Shown here one piece after another: positions 41,340 to 50,168 of a stretch of DNA of 58,318 nucleotides (its first letter is position 1; each line of letters starts with the position of its first letter). The notes below the pieces were generated by a model. That model was not told where the DNA came from, did not search any database, and worked only from the letters and a program-made list of their open reading frames with translations. The DNA is from a bacterium (GTDB lineage Bacteria; Sysuimicrobiota; Sysuimicrobiia; Sysuimicrobiales; Segetimicrobiaceae). The stretch covers positions 1 through 58,318 of the forward strand of contig DATGJN010000007.1 in the NCBI GenBank assembly GCA_035295165.1, written 5' to 3'. The translations under genes and the position numbers were made by a program.

Positions 41340-43028
41340 ATGTGGGTTGACCTGCTGGCGGAAGAGCTGCGCAAGTCGTCGCCGGGTCCGCACGTGGTGA
41401 ACGACGCGAAGACGCCGTCCGGCCACGTGCCGGTCGCGCATCTGCGGGGTGTGCTGATGCACGACTGCGTCGCGCGGGCGCTGCGCGATGCCGGCGCCCC
41501 GACGACGTTCCTCTACGGGTTCGACGACTACGACCCGATGGACGATCTCCCGCCGGCGCTGCCGGACTACGCCCGGTACATGGGCATGCCCTTTGCCATG
41601 ATCCCGTCGCCCGACGGCCGCGCCCCGAGTTACGGCCACTTCTATGCGGCCGAGTTTGCCGACGCGTTCAACCGGCTCGGCGCGCACCCGACGATCTATC
41701 GCACCTCGGAGATGTACCGCAGCGGCGGTTTCGACGACGGGATCCGCCGCGCGCTGGATCGGGTGGAGACGATCCGGACCGTCTACCGGGACGTGACGCA
41801 CAGCAAGCGCATCGACGACCATTGGTGGCCCGTTCAGGTGCTCTGTGAGCGCTGCGGGCGCATCGGGACGACGAACGTGCTGGCGTGGGACGGGGACCAG
41901 GTCGAGTACGTGTGCGCGCCGGACAAGGTCGCGTGGGCCCAGGGCTGCGGGTATCGGGGCAAGCGCTCGCCGTTCCGCGGCGGCGCGAAGCTGCTGTACC
42001 GCGTCGAGTGGCCGGCGAAGTGGTCGGCGCTCGGGGTCACGGTGGAAGGGGCCGGGAAAGACCACATGACGCGCGGCGGGACGCACGACGTGGCGCGCGA
42101 GGTCAGCGTCCATGTCTTCGGACGGTCGGCGCCGTTTTCGTTCGCCTACGAGTTTCTGCTGTACGGCGGCAAGAAGATGAGCACGTCCAAGGCCGTCGGC
42201 ACCACCGCGTCGGAAATCCTCCAGGTGTTGCGGGCCGAACTGGCGCGGTTCTTGATCGTCCGTCCGTTGCCCCGCCGCCAGGTGGAGTTCGATCCCGGCG
42301 GCGACACGATCCCCAACCTGTACGACGAGTACGATCGCGCGGCCGCGGCCTTCTTCAAGGAGACCGACAACCCGGATCTTGCGCGCACGTTCTACTTCGC
42401 GCGCGTCGATGCTCCGCCACCGCACTGCTACCGGCCGAGATTCGTGAAGGTCGCCTACCTGACCCAGATGCCATCGGTCGATCTCCCGCGGGCGGTCGCA
42501 CGCGACAAGGGGGCGCCGCTGACCGATGACGATCGCGGGGAACTGGCGCACCGCGTCGCGGACGCCCGACGGTGGCTCGCGACCTACGCCCCGGAACACT
42601 ACAAGTTCGAGGTGCGCGACTCGGTACCGTCGAGCGCCGCCGTGCTCACGCCCACGCAGCGACGCTACCTGCTGCGGGTGGCCGACGCCATCGAGACCGG
42701 CCCCCGCGCGGGCAGCGCGGACACCTCGCCATCGAGCGCGCCTGTTGGCGGCCGTCCCACCGCGCCAGCGGAGACGCGTGGGCGCGCCATGACCCTCGAC
42801 GATCGCCGGCCGCCCGCCGGCGCGCCGCCCTGGACGGGAGAGCAACTGCACGCGCGCCTCCACGAGCTCAAGGAGGAGATCGGGCTGAGCCCGCGGGAGG
42901 CGTTCGGCGCGATCTATCAGGCGTTCCTCGGGAAGGACTCGGGACCGCAGGCGGGGTGGCTGCTCGCCGCGCTCGATCCGCAGTTCGTGTTGAACCGGCT
43001 CAGGGAGGTAGCGCGTGATGCAGCCTGA
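41340..43028 (+). CDS. lysS: lysyl-tRNA synthetase, class I (archaeal type)
   Basis: The product has 562 aa. Class I LysRS features are KTPSGHVPVAHLRGVLMHD (HIGH-equivalent), YGFDDYDPMDDLP, the zinc-like CERCGR, EGAGKDHMTRGGTHDVA and KKMSTSKAVG (KMSKS-equivalent, about residue 278). A C-terminal anticodon-binding helical domain ends PQFVLNRL. Class I LysRS is the archaeal form and is also found in spirochetes, alphaproteobacteria and scattered other bacteria. A Ser/Pro/Ala-rich linker (about residues 455-490) is unusual. The stop overlaps the next gene by 11 bp. Confidence 0.95.
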   Translation: MWVDLLAEELRKSSPGPHVVNDAKTPSGHVPVAHLRGVLMHDCVARALRDAGAPTTFLYGFDDYDPMDDLPPALPDYARYMGMPFAMIPSPDGRAPSYGHFYAAEFADAFNRLGAHPTIYRTSEMYRSGGFDDGIRRALDRVETIRTVYRDVTHSKRIDDHWWPVQVLCERCGRIGTTNVLAWDGDQVEYVCAPDKVAWAQGCGYRGKRSPFRGGAKLLYRVEWPAKWSALGVTVEGAGKDHMTRGGTHDVAREVSVHVFGRSAPFSFAYEFLLYGGKKMSTSKAVGTTASEILQVLRAELARFLIVRPLPRRQVEFDPGGDTIPNLYDEYDRAAAAFFKETDNPDLARTFYFARVDAPPPHCYRPRFVKVAYLTQMPSVDLPRAVARDKGAPLTDDDRGELAHRVADARRWLATYAPEHYKFEVRDSVPSSAAVLTPTQRRYLLRVADAIETGPRAGSADTSPSSAPVGGRPTAPAETRGRAMTLDDRRPPAGAPPWTGEQLHARLHELKEEIGLSPREAFGAIYQAFLGKDSGPQAGWLLAALDPQFVLNRLREVARDAA

Positions 43029-43989
43029 AGGAAGCGGCGGTCGCGCCTGCGTGGTGGCCGTGCTGAAGAGCCTGGACGCGCGACGTGTCGCGCAGATCGG
43101 GGCGGTGGATCCGCGTGTCCGTGTCGTCCCCGTGACCGATCGCACCACGTGGTACGAGGAGGCGCCGCACGCCGAGGTCATCCTGGGCTTTCGGCCGCTG
43201 CGCGAAGGCGCGACACGGTCCCAGGCCCTGAAGTGGGTGCACCAGGGGGGAGCCGGCGTCGAGAACCTCACCGAGGACGTCGCCGGGACGGAGATCGTGG
43301 TGACCAACACCCATGTCCATGGGGACACGATCGCCGAGCACGTCCTCGCGCTGATGCTCGCGCACACGCGCCGGCTGCGGGAACTGTTTCAGTACCAGGA
43401 CCGCCGGGAGTGGGGGCACGACGCCGTCCGCGCACACCGGCTGCTCGCCGGACACACCATCGGCGTTCTGGGGCTCGGCACGATCGGACAGGCGGTCGCC
43501 CGGCGCGCCGCCGCATTTGGGATGCGCGTCTGGGGTACGCGGCGACACCCGGCGGCTGTCGAGGGCGTCGAGCGCGTGTTGCCGCCGAGCGGGCTCGACG
43601 ATGTGCTGCGGGTCTCGGATGTGCTGGCGGTGACGCTGCCGTTGACCCGTGAGACCCGCGGTCTCATCGGCGCGCGCGAGCTCGGGCTGTTGCCGCGCGG
43701 CGCGTTCCTCGTGAACATCGGTCGCGGCCCGATCATCGACGAGCCGGCCCTCATCGACGCCCTGCGCAGCGGGCGGCTCGGGGGCGCGGGGCTGGACGTG
43801 TTCGTGCAGGAACCCCTCCCCGCCACGAGCCCGCTGTGGACCGCGCCGAATCTGATCGTGTCACCTCACACCTCGGGGGGATTCCCCGGGTACACCGACC
43901 AGATGATCGCGTTGTTTTGCGACAACCTTCGGAGGTACTTGACGGGACAGCCACTCCGCAACGTCGTCGATACGGCCCTGGGCTACTAA
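43018..43989 (+). CDS. D-2-hydroxyacid dehydrogenase (NAD-dependent)
   Basis: The product has 323 aa. The substrate domain has HQGGAGVENLTE. The Rossmann core is IGVLGLGTIGQAVARRAAAFGM at about 148-169. Catalytic residues are Arg in NIGRGPIIDEPALIDALRSGRLGGAGLDVF, Glu in QEPLP and His in SPHTSG. It probably reduces a 2-keto acid or oxidises the D-hydroxy acid. The substrate is unknown. ATG 43018 (GTG 43015 is the alternative) overlaps the lysS end. Confidence 0.92.
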   Translation: MQPEGSGGRACVVAVLKSLDARRVAQIGAVDPRVRVVPVTDRTTWYEEAPHAEVILGFRPLREGATRSQALKWVHQGGAGVENLTEDVAGTEIVVTNTHVHGDTIAEHVLALMLAHTRRLRELFQYQDRREWGHDAVRAHRLLAGHTIGVLGLGTIGQAVARRAAAFGMRVWGTRRHPAAVEGVERVLPPSGLDDVLRVSDVLAVTLPLTRETRGLIGARELGLLPRGAFLVNIGRGPIIDEPALIDALRSGRLGGAGLDVFVQEPLPATSPLWTAPNLIVSPHTSGGFPGYTDQMIALFCDNLRRYLTGQPLRNVVDTALGY

Positions 43990-44014
43990 AACGCCCGAAC
44001 AGGGAGGACGTACC

Positions 44015-46099
44015 GTGAAGCGATACCCGAGTGATCGCATTCGGAACGTCGCCGTCGCCGGCCATGGCGGGACCGGGAAGACCTCGCTCGTCGAGGCGAT
44101 GCTGTTTGCCGCGAAAGCGATCGATCGCCTCGGCCGGGTCGAGGACGGGACAACCACGACCGACTTCGACCCCGAGGAAGTGCGCCGCAAGATCACGGTC
44201 AGCGCGGCGCTGGCCCCGCTGGAGTGGCAGGATCACAAGATCAACCTCATCGACACCCCGGGCTATCCCGACTTCATCGGTGAGGTGACCGGTGCGTTGG
44301 CCGCCGTGGAGAGCGTGCTGCTTGCGGTGGACGCGGTGGCCGGCATCGAGGTGCAGACCGACAAGGTCTGGGCGATCGCCGCGCGGGCGCGGGCCAGCCG
44401 GATCATCGCGGTGACGCGGATGGACCGCGAGAACGCGGCGTTTCCGAGGGTGTTGGAGGATCTGCAGCAGAAGTTCGGACGACAGGTCGTCGCGCTTGAG
44501 TGGCCGATCGGCAGCGAGGCGTCGTTCAACGGCGTGGTGGACGTGCTGACGATGAAGGCGTACGGTGACGCCGGGCCGATCCCGATCGAGAAGGTCCCGC
44601 CCGACGTCCTCGCGGCGGCCAAGGCGGCGAGGGAGCGGCTTACGGAGGCGGTCGCCGAGACCGACGAGGCGCTGACGGAGGCGTACCTTGAACAAGGCGA
44701 GCTGTCCGACGAAACCCTCGCGAACGGGCTCCGCGCGGGCGTCCGCGCCGCGTCGCTCGTGCCGGTATTCTGTGTGGCCGCCAACCGGGGGCGCGGCGTG
44801 GCGCCGTTGCTCGACGAGTTGGTGCGCCTGCTGCCCGCGCCGACCGAGCGCGAGCCCGCCGCCGCGCGCGACGCGAAAGGCGGTGCTGTCGCGCTGACCC
44901 CGGACCCGACCGCCCCGCTCGCCGCCCAGGTGTGGAAGACGATGGCCGACCCCTACGTCGGCAAGCTCTCCTACCTGCGTGTCTTCTCCGGCACGCTTCG
45001 ATCGGATGCGCAAGTGTGGAACGCCGGCAAGGCCAAGACGGAGCGCATCGGCCAGTTGCTGCTGATCCGCGGCAAGCAGCAGGAGCCGGTTGCGGAGGTG
45101 CCGGCCGGCGACATCGGCGCGGTCGCCAAGCTCGCCGACACAGGGACGGGCGATACCCTCGCGGAGAAGGACAAGGCGCTGACCCTTCCGTCGATCGAGT
45201 TCCCGAAGCCGGCGATCTCAATGGCGATCCAGCCGAAGAGCAAGGCGGACGAGGACAAACTCGGTACCGCGCTGGGCCGACTCGTTGAGGAAGACCACAC
45301 GCTCAATGTGCGGCGTGCCGCGGAGATGCACCAGACGATCCTCTCGGGCATGGGGGAGTCACACCTGGAGATCGTCGCCGATCGGCTCCGGCGGAAATTC
45401 GGCGTGGACGTCGTGCTGTCGGTGCCGCGTGTGCCCTACCGCGAGACCGTGCGCGCGCACGCGCGCGTCCAGGGCAAGTACAAGAAGCAGACGGGCGGCC
45501 GCGGCCAGTACGGTGACTGCTGGATCGAACTCGACCCCAAGCCCAGGAGCGGTGGCTACGAGTTCGTGGACAAGGTGTTCGGCGGCGCGATCCCGCGACA
45601 GTTCATTCCTGCCGTCGAGAAGGGCGTCAAGGACGCGATGGACGAGGGCATCGTCGCCGGCTACCCTGTGGTGGACATCCGTGTCACCCTCGTCGACGGG
45701 TCCTACCACGACGTAGACTCATCCGAAATGGCGTTCAAGATCGCAGGCTCGATGGCGTTCAAGAAGGCGATGCAGGAGGCCAAACCGGTGTTGCTGGAGC
45801 CGGTCGCTACCGTCGCGGTGCACGTGCCGGAAGACGAGATGGGGGACATCATCGGGGACCTCAACGCGAAGCGCGGGCATATCCAAGGGATGGAACCCGG
45901 CGGCGATGGGACCACCACGGTCCGCGCGCAGGTGCCGATAGCGGAGATGCTCCGGTACGCGTCAGACCTCCGGTCGCTCACGGGGGGGCGCGGCACCTTT
46001 GAGATGGAGTTCTCGCACTACGCGGAAGTGCCGTCGCATATCGCGGACAAGGTGACCGCCGAGGCGCGAAAGCAGAAGGAGGCGGTCGAAGCCCACTGA
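44015..46099 (+). CDS. EF-G-like translation GTPase with altered G4 motif
   Basis: The product has 694 aa, all five EF-G domains. G1 is GHGGTGKT (16-23), unlike the GHIDAGKT of canonical EF-G. G3 is DTPGYPDF. The G4 motif is TRMD (134-137) instead of NKxD, which loses the Asn that normally selects guanine. Domain II to V landmarks follow: PKSKADEDKLG, GGRGQYG, and SSEMAFKIAGSMAFKKAM. This is the EF-G2/EF-G-like paralogue group, whose role differs from ordinary translocation. A canonical fusA should exist elsewhere. It lies 26 bp after the dehydrogenase gene. Confidence 0.9.
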   Translation: MKRYPSDRIRNVAVAGHGGTGKTSLVEAMLFAAKAIDRLGRVEDGTTTTDFDPEEVRRKITVSAALAPLEWQDHKINLIDTPGYPDFIGEVTGALAAVESVLLAVDAVAGIEVQTDKVWAIAARARASRIIAVTRMDRENAAFPRVLEDLQQKFGRQVVALEWPIGSEASFNGVVDVLTMKAYGDAGPIPIEKVPPDVLAAAKAARERLTEAVAETDEALTEAYLEQGELSDETLANGLRAGVRAASLVPVFCVAANRGRGVAPLLDELVRLLPAPTEREPAAARDAKGGAVALTPDPTAPLAAQVWKTMADPYVGKLSYLRVFSGTLRSDAQVWNAGKAKTERIGQLLLIRGKQQEPVAEVPAGDIGAVAKLADTGTGDTLAEKDKALTLPSIEFPKPAISMAIQPKSKADEDKLGTALGRLVEEDHTLNVRRAAEMHQTILSGMGESHLEIVADRLRRKFGVDVVLSVPRVPYRETVRAHARVQGKYKKQTGGRGQYGDCWIELDPKPRSGGYEFVDKVFGGAIPRQFIPAVEKGVKDAMDEGIVAGYPVVDIRVTLVDGSYHDVDSSEMAFKIAGSMAFKKAMQEAKPVLLEPVATVAVHVPEDEMGDIIGDLNAKRGHIQGMEPGGDGTTTVRAQVPIAEMLRYASDLRSLTGGRGTFEMEFSHYAEVPSHIADKVTAEARKQKEAVEAH

Positions 46100-46100
46100 G

Positions 46101-46120
46101 GACGGCGGCGCGCCGCCGTC
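46101..46120 (+). terminator. palindrome after the EF-G-like gene
   Basis: A perfect 20-bp palindrome (46101-46110 and 46111-46120) directly follows the stop. Its RNA stem would be 8 bp. There is no U-run. Confidence 0.45.
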
Positions 46121-46143
46121 ACATCACGCGCGGGGGACGCATC

Positions 46144-46416
46144 ATGCAGTTCATGATCGTTGAACGCTTCCGGAACCGTGACGCGCGGGCGGTGTACCGT
46201 CGTCTCCGCGACGAAGGCCGCGGCATCCCGGACGGCCTGAAGTACGTTGGGAGCTGGATCGAGGCGAACTTTGACCGGTGTTTCCAGATCATGGAGTGTG
46301 ACGACGCGCGCCTGCTGCACCAATGGGTCGCGTTTTGGAGCGACCTCATCGAGTTCGAGATCGTGCCGGTCGTGTCGTCCGCGGAGGTGCGTCAGACAAT
46401 CGAGCCGCTGCTCTGA
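46144..46416 (+). CDS. DUF3303 family protein
   Basis: The product has 90 aa. FMIVERFRNRDARAVYRRLRDEGRGIPDGLKYVGSWIEANFDRCFQIMECDD is the standard DUF3303 sequence, a small ferredoxin-like fold of unknown function. An AGGGGGAC-like stretch (GGGGGAC, 46132-46138) is upstream. It is convergent with the NamZ gene. Confidence 0.9.
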   Translation: MQFMIVERFRNRDARAVYRRLRDEGRGIPDGLKYVGSWIEANFDRCFQIMECDDARLLHQWVAFWSDLIEFEIVPVVSSAEVRQTIEPLL

Positions 46417-46490
46417 CCCGCCGACGGGGTGACGAGGTCGGGCGACCAGGTCTCGGCCCCGGCGCCTGCCGGGACAGCGCGACGCGTCCG

Positions 46491-47753
46491 TCAGTGGTAG
46501 AGGAGATATCGTTCCCGGGCCTTGAGGAATCGCGCGAGGCCCGGTTCCCATGGCGCTTCGATCTGCTCCGGCGTGCGGCCGGCGGCGAGCCCCAAGCGCA
46601 CCTGGTTCGTGCCCATGTCGAGGTCGAACGTGTACTGGCCCCCGAAGGCGGCGCCCCAACGGAACTGGCTGGGATAGAGCTGGTGGACCACGTACAGAAT
46701 TTGCAGCATCAGATCTACCGGTCGGTAGACGGCCCGGTCCGTGACGCGGATCTCGACGCCACCGAACTCCGGTCCGCCTGTGGAGGTCCACGGCTCGCCC
46801 CGCCAGTAGTCTTCCCGAAACGCGACGCCGCCCGGCCGCAGCGCCTCGAGCCCGGCGCGCAGATGCCACGGCTGGATAAAGGTGCCGCCAACCAGCTCGA
46901 ACGGCTCGGTCGTCAGCACCCCGACGGACAGGTTCGTGTCGCCGATCGGCCCCGTGACGGGGTACAACTCCGCCGTCCGATAGTGCGGGATGCCCGGGGA
47001 CGTCATGACCCACGGCAGCCCGGTCTGGTCGAACCACATCGATCGATGCCAGCCCTCCATCGGGACCACGACCAGGTTTGCGCCGATGCCGAACTCGCCG
47101 TTGAAGAAGCGCGCCAGCTCGCCGATCGTCATCCCGTACAGAATCGGGATCGGGTACAGGCCGAAGAACGAGGTCCACTTCGGATCGAGCACCGGGCCGG
47201 CGACGAGGTCGCCCGAGAGAGGGTCGGGCCGGTCCAGCACGACGACCGGAATGCCTTGCGCCGCGGCCGCCTGCATCGAGACGGCGAGCGTCGACATGTA
47301 TGTGTAGAACCGCGCCCCGACGTCTTGGATATCGAAGACGAGCACGTCGATGCCGCGGAGCATCGCTGCGGTGGGCTTGCGCGTCGCCCCGTACAGGCTA
47401 TAGACGGGCAGGCCGGTCTTGGGATCCACGCTGTTTTTCACTAGGGCGCCGGCGCCCTGGTCGCCGCGGACGCCGTGCTCGGGGCCGAACAACGCGACGA
47501 GGTGGATATCGTGGTCCGCGGCGAGGAGGTCCGCCGTGCTGCGGAGACGCGCGTCCACGCCGCTCGGATTCGTGATCAGCCCCACGCGCTTGCCGCGCAC
47601 GACGTCGGGCGGATTCTCGAGGAAGACATCCAACCCTGTCCGCACGAGGGGAGTCGCCGAGGGACTGATCGGATACGACTGGGGGAGCGCTGCGACCGGC
47701 GCCACGAGCGCCGTCGCCAGGCAGATCGCCAGGACCCTGAGCAGCGTTGTCAT
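46491..47753 (-). CDS. namZ: exo-beta-N-acetylmuramidase NamZ-type (DUF1343)
   Basis: The product has 420 aa. A signal peptide covers about residues 1-22 (LLRVLAICLATALVAPVAA). DUF1343 landmarks are GKRVGLITNPSGVD, LVALFGPEHGVRGDQGAG, DVLVFDIQDVGARFYTYMSTL, VVVLDRPDP, PWVMTSPGIPHYRTAELYPVTG and GTFIQPWHLR. NamZ removes N-acetylmuramic acid from peptidoglycan fragments for recycling. No MurNAc kinase or transporter gene is adjacent. ATG 47753 is chosen for the signal peptide, and the frame is open to 47837. Confidence 0.9.
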   Translation of the reverse strand: MTTLLRVLAICLATALVAPVAALPQSYPISPSATPLVRTGLDVFLENPPDVVRGKRVGLITNPSGVDARLRSTADLLAADHDIHLVALFGPEHGVRGDQGAGALVKNSVDPKTGLPVYSLYGATRKPTAAMLRGIDVLVFDIQDVGARFYTYMSTLAVSMQAAAAQGIPVVVLDRPDPLSGDLVAGPVLDPKWTSFFGLYPIPILYGMTIGELARFFNGEFGIGANLVVVPMEGWHRSMWFDQTGLPWVMTSPGIPHYRTAELYPVTGPIGDTNLSVGVLTTEPFELVGGTFIQPWHLRAGLEALRPGGVAFREDYWRGEPWTSTGGPEFGGVEIRVTDRAVYRPVDLMLQILYVVHQLYPSQFRWGAAFGGQYTFDLDMGTNQVRLGLAAGRTPEQIEAPWEPGLARFLKARERYLLYH

Positions 47754-47875
47754 TTGTTCGACCACATCGTGTCCCACCGACACGCGATCCGGATGATAGT
47801 TCGCCGCGTCGCGTGCCGACGCCTTGACCCACCGCAAGCGCGCGCGCAGCGTTCCGCCCCGCGCGGGCGCGTTCC

Positions 47876-47904
47876 TTGACGGGGTGGGGACGATACCGTA
47901 GAAT
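47876..47904 (+). promoter_or_regulatory. promoter of tRNA-Val
   Basis: TTGACG (47876-47881) and TAGAAT (47899-47904) are spaced by 17 bp and end 12 bp before the tRNA. Confidence 0.75.
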
Positions 47905-47916
47905 CCGAGACGAACC

Positions 47917-47992
47917 GGGCGCGTAGCTCAGGGGTCAGAGCGCTTCCTTGACACGGAAGAGGTCCGAGGTTCAAGTCCTCGCGCGCCCACCA
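47917..47992 (+). tRNA. tRNA-Val (anticodon GAC)
   Basis: It is a 76-nt cloverleaf. Acceptor GGGCGCG/CGCGCCC, D-arm TAGCTCAGGGGTCAGAGC, anticodon stem CTTCC/GGAAG with TTGACAC (GAC), T-arm GAGGTTCAAGTCCTC, discriminator A and encoded CCA. A tyrosine-integrase remnant starts within 130 bp of its 3' end. Confidence 0.97.
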
Positions 47993-48002
47993 TGCTTGCT
48001 AG

Positions 48003-48282
48003 ATGACGCTTTCAGCCATCGGTGAGCCCCAAACCCGAGCCGACGGGCAAACGGCTCACGGAGGGGATCGGCGATCGGCCAGGGGCTCACGGCCCCTCAG
48101 CGAGCGGGGCTCGCCGAACACAGCCGGATGTCCGCATTCCCTCCGACACTTCGTGGCAACCTCTTGGTTCCGGAACGGCGTCGACCTCGACGAGGTGCGG
48201 CGGTAAGAGCCAGACCACGACCGTGGATCTCCCGAAAACCCACTGGATGGTTGGGGCGATCGAGAGGATGCGCCTCGACTGA
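48003..48282 (+). pseudogene. tyrosine recombinase (integrase) remnant
   Basis: One frame reads CPHSLRHFVATSWFRNGVDLDEVRR and then stops at 48204-48206. This is the box II region of tyrosine integrases, with the His and Arg of HxLR. A second frame continues just downstream with KTHWMVGAIERMRLD, like an integrase C-terminus after the catalytic Tyr segment, which is lost. No intact start or N-terminal domain is present. It is therefore a decayed 3' end of an integrase beside its tRNA-Val target. Confidence 0.75.
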
Positions 48283-48371
48283 GGAGACATGCCCTTGGGC
48301 ATAAATGTCGGATGCTACCGGCCCCGGATCCCGAGCGCGCCCGCGATGGTGGCTCGTGTGGTAGAGGGGGA

Positions 48372-49682
48372 ATGACTATGAAGCCCCGAGCGCTACAGAT
48401 GATGTTGAGCGTCGTGCTCGCTGGTCTCCTCGCATCGGCAAGTCCGGCGTTGGGAGCCAACGCGGATGCTGGGTTGGCGATTGCGGCCTTGCACGTCTTG
48501 GAACAACGGTACGTGAAGGCGGTGCAACCTGTCACGCTGCTGAACGCCGCCGTCGATTCGCTGCGTAAGACCACCCACGAGGACCTACCTGAGATTCCTG
48601 ACGGTACGCTCGGCGCTCAGGCGGAGGGAGTGTTCCGACAGGATTTCGCCAGGGCTGCCCAGGCCGACACCGCGAACGACGGAACGCTCGCGTATCAGAC
48701 AACGCGAGACATGCTGGCATCGCTTCACGATACGCACACCTTCTATCTTGATCCCGCGCAATTCAAAGAATGGCAGGACCGGTATGCCGGCAAACCTGGC
48801 TATGCTGGCGTCGGTTCTCTGTTGGCATCAATCAAGGACAGCGCTGGGACAATCCTGATGGTGTACGTTGCGGCGGTGTTCCCAAGGTCTCCAGCCGCCG
48901 TTGCGGGGCTTCAGCGCTTCGATCAGATCGTTCAAGTCGATGGCACACCGATAGCCCCAGCTGTCACGCCTCTTGATGTGGCCAGGATCGTGCGGGGGCC
49001 GATCGGGTCGACGGTCACGCTCACCCTCAGGCGGAAGGGACGCGATGTCATGCTCACCGCAACGCGGCAAGCGATCGAAGCTCCGGTTCTGTCAACGGAG
49101 ATGGTTCGCCCGGGCATCGCGTACCTGCACCTGTTCCAGTTCACCACGGGCGCCGCGGATCAATTTCGGAGTGCGGTAAGGTCACTTGAAGCGCAGGGCT
49201 CGCTTCGAGGTGTGATCTTGGACCTTCGAGAGAATGGCGGAGGCCTGTATTCGGAGATGCAAGGCGTCGCAGGCACGCTTCTGCCCACCGGCACGCTCCT
49301 TGCGCATGCCGTTAGTCATGAGGGCCCTTCTCAATTTGTTGCGACGGGGACTCCGCTCCTGGCGCAGATTCCGCTTGTTGTGCTGACGGATGGTAATACG
49401 GCTTCGAACGGCGAAGTGCTCAGCCTCGCACTCCATGACGCTCACCGGGCAACGCTGATCGGTGAGAAGACGCAGGGCGCCCTCGGAGAAACCATTACCT
49501 TGCTCCTACCGGCCGGAGGGATGGGTGTGACGATCGCGGAAGTCAACGGACCCCAATACGAGCAGGTTGAGGGCGTTGGGATTGGCCCAGACCAGGTTGT
49601 GTCGCTCACAGTACAAGACGTGTCGGATGGCGCGGACCCCCAACTCGATGCGGCCCTCAAGGCGGTAGGCGCAGGGAACTAG
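48372..49682 (+). CDS. S41 family peptidase (C-terminal processing type)
   Basis: The product has 436 aa. A signal peptide spans residues 1 to about 26 (VVLAGLLASASPALG). A PDZ domain lies at about 145-235 (AAVAGLQRFDQIVQVDGTPI). The tail-specific protease core has GVILDLRENGGGL, LTDGNTASNGEVLSLAL with the candidate nucleophile Ser, and LIGEKTQGALGE with the general-base Lys. It is exported. Codon third positions are less GC-rich than in neighbouring core genes, and it follows the integrase remnant, so it may have been acquired. ATG 48372 has GAGGGGG upstream. Confidence 0.9.
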   Translation: MTMKPRALQMMLSVVLAGLLASASPALGANADAGLAIAALHVLEQRYVKAVQPVTLLNAAVDSLRKTTHEDLPEIPDGTLGAQAEGVFRQDFARAAQADTANDGTLAYQTTRDMLASLHDTHTFYLDPAQFKEWQDRYAGKPGYAGVGSLLASIKDSAGTILMVYVAAVFPRSPAAVAGLQRFDQIVQVDGTPIAPAVTPLDVARIVRGPIGSTVTLTLRRKGRDVMLTATRQAIEAPVLSTEMVRPGIAYLHLFQFTTGAADQFRSAVRSLEAQGSLRGVILDLRENGGGLYSEMQGVAGTLLPTGTLLAHAVSHEGPSQFVATGTPLLAQIPLVVLTDGNTASNGEVLSLALHDAHRATLIGEKTQGALGETITLLLPAGGMGVTIAEVNGPQYEQVEGVGIGPDQVVSLTVQDVSDGADPQLDAALKAVGAGN

Positions 49683-50168
49683 AGTCGAAATTGGGATCTC
49701 TGATGTACGCCCTCGCCGAGTCGGCACGTTGGGGGTGGCAGACAGACAACATCGCCGAGGTGTCCTGGTGAGGGAAGCGTGTAGACCGAACTAGAGGCGA
49801 CCTCGCACCTGGCCCCTTCTGGCCTAAGTTTCCCGGGCCGTGGTCCGGAGGCTATCGGGCTGTGGCCTGATCCATAGCCGTCCCCTCGCACGATCCTGAC
49901 GCGGCGACCGCGCAATGGGCGACGCGCACGGCCCGCAGGTTTGACCCCCCGTGGTTGGGGTTACGGGCGGGCCCCCCACCATCAGGACCGGTCGTCCGCG
50001 ACCGGCCTGCCGACGCGGACGGGTTGGCAGCGTGCGTTCAAGCACGGCGTCCGTTGAGGTCGCGACATCACACTTGAATACATCGACCGCCCGATAGTCC
50101 ATACCGTATGGGGTATGCTACTTTTGCTGTGACGGCGCAATAGCGCCGATCGAAAAGGGGGCGCTGCG
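49683..50168 (+). other. 486-bp non-coding region upstream of the sulfide operon
   Basis: I find no credible gene. A CCGGTCG/CGACCGG hairpin with a TCCG loop is at 49988-50005. The CstR-type operator and the start of the sulfide operon transcript lie at the 3' end. A TATGCT (50114-50119) overlapping the operator is the best -10 candidate. A TTGAAT (50074-50079) is badly spaced for it. Confidence 0.4.
50100..50117. promoter_or_regulatory. CstR/CsoR-type operator of the sulfide operon
   Basis: CATACC-GTATGG-GGTATG is a 6-bp inverted repeat with a 6-bp G-rich spacer, the ATACC...GGTAT form bound by CsoR/CstR repressors. It lies 52 bp upstream of the first gene of the operon that ends with a CstR-like gene, and it overlaps a -10-like TATGCT. 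Confidence 0.75.

Noticed and set aside
41253-43367. 704-codon open frame on the minus strand across lysS
   Set aside because: It is antisense to class I LysRS and the hydroxyacid dehydrogenase. Long open antisense frames arise from high third-position GC and this one has no protein signature.
49824-50102. 92-codon minus-strand frame upstream of the sulfide operon
   Set aside because: Composition is Arg/Pro-rich without any motif, it overlaps the operator, and no ribosome site is visible.
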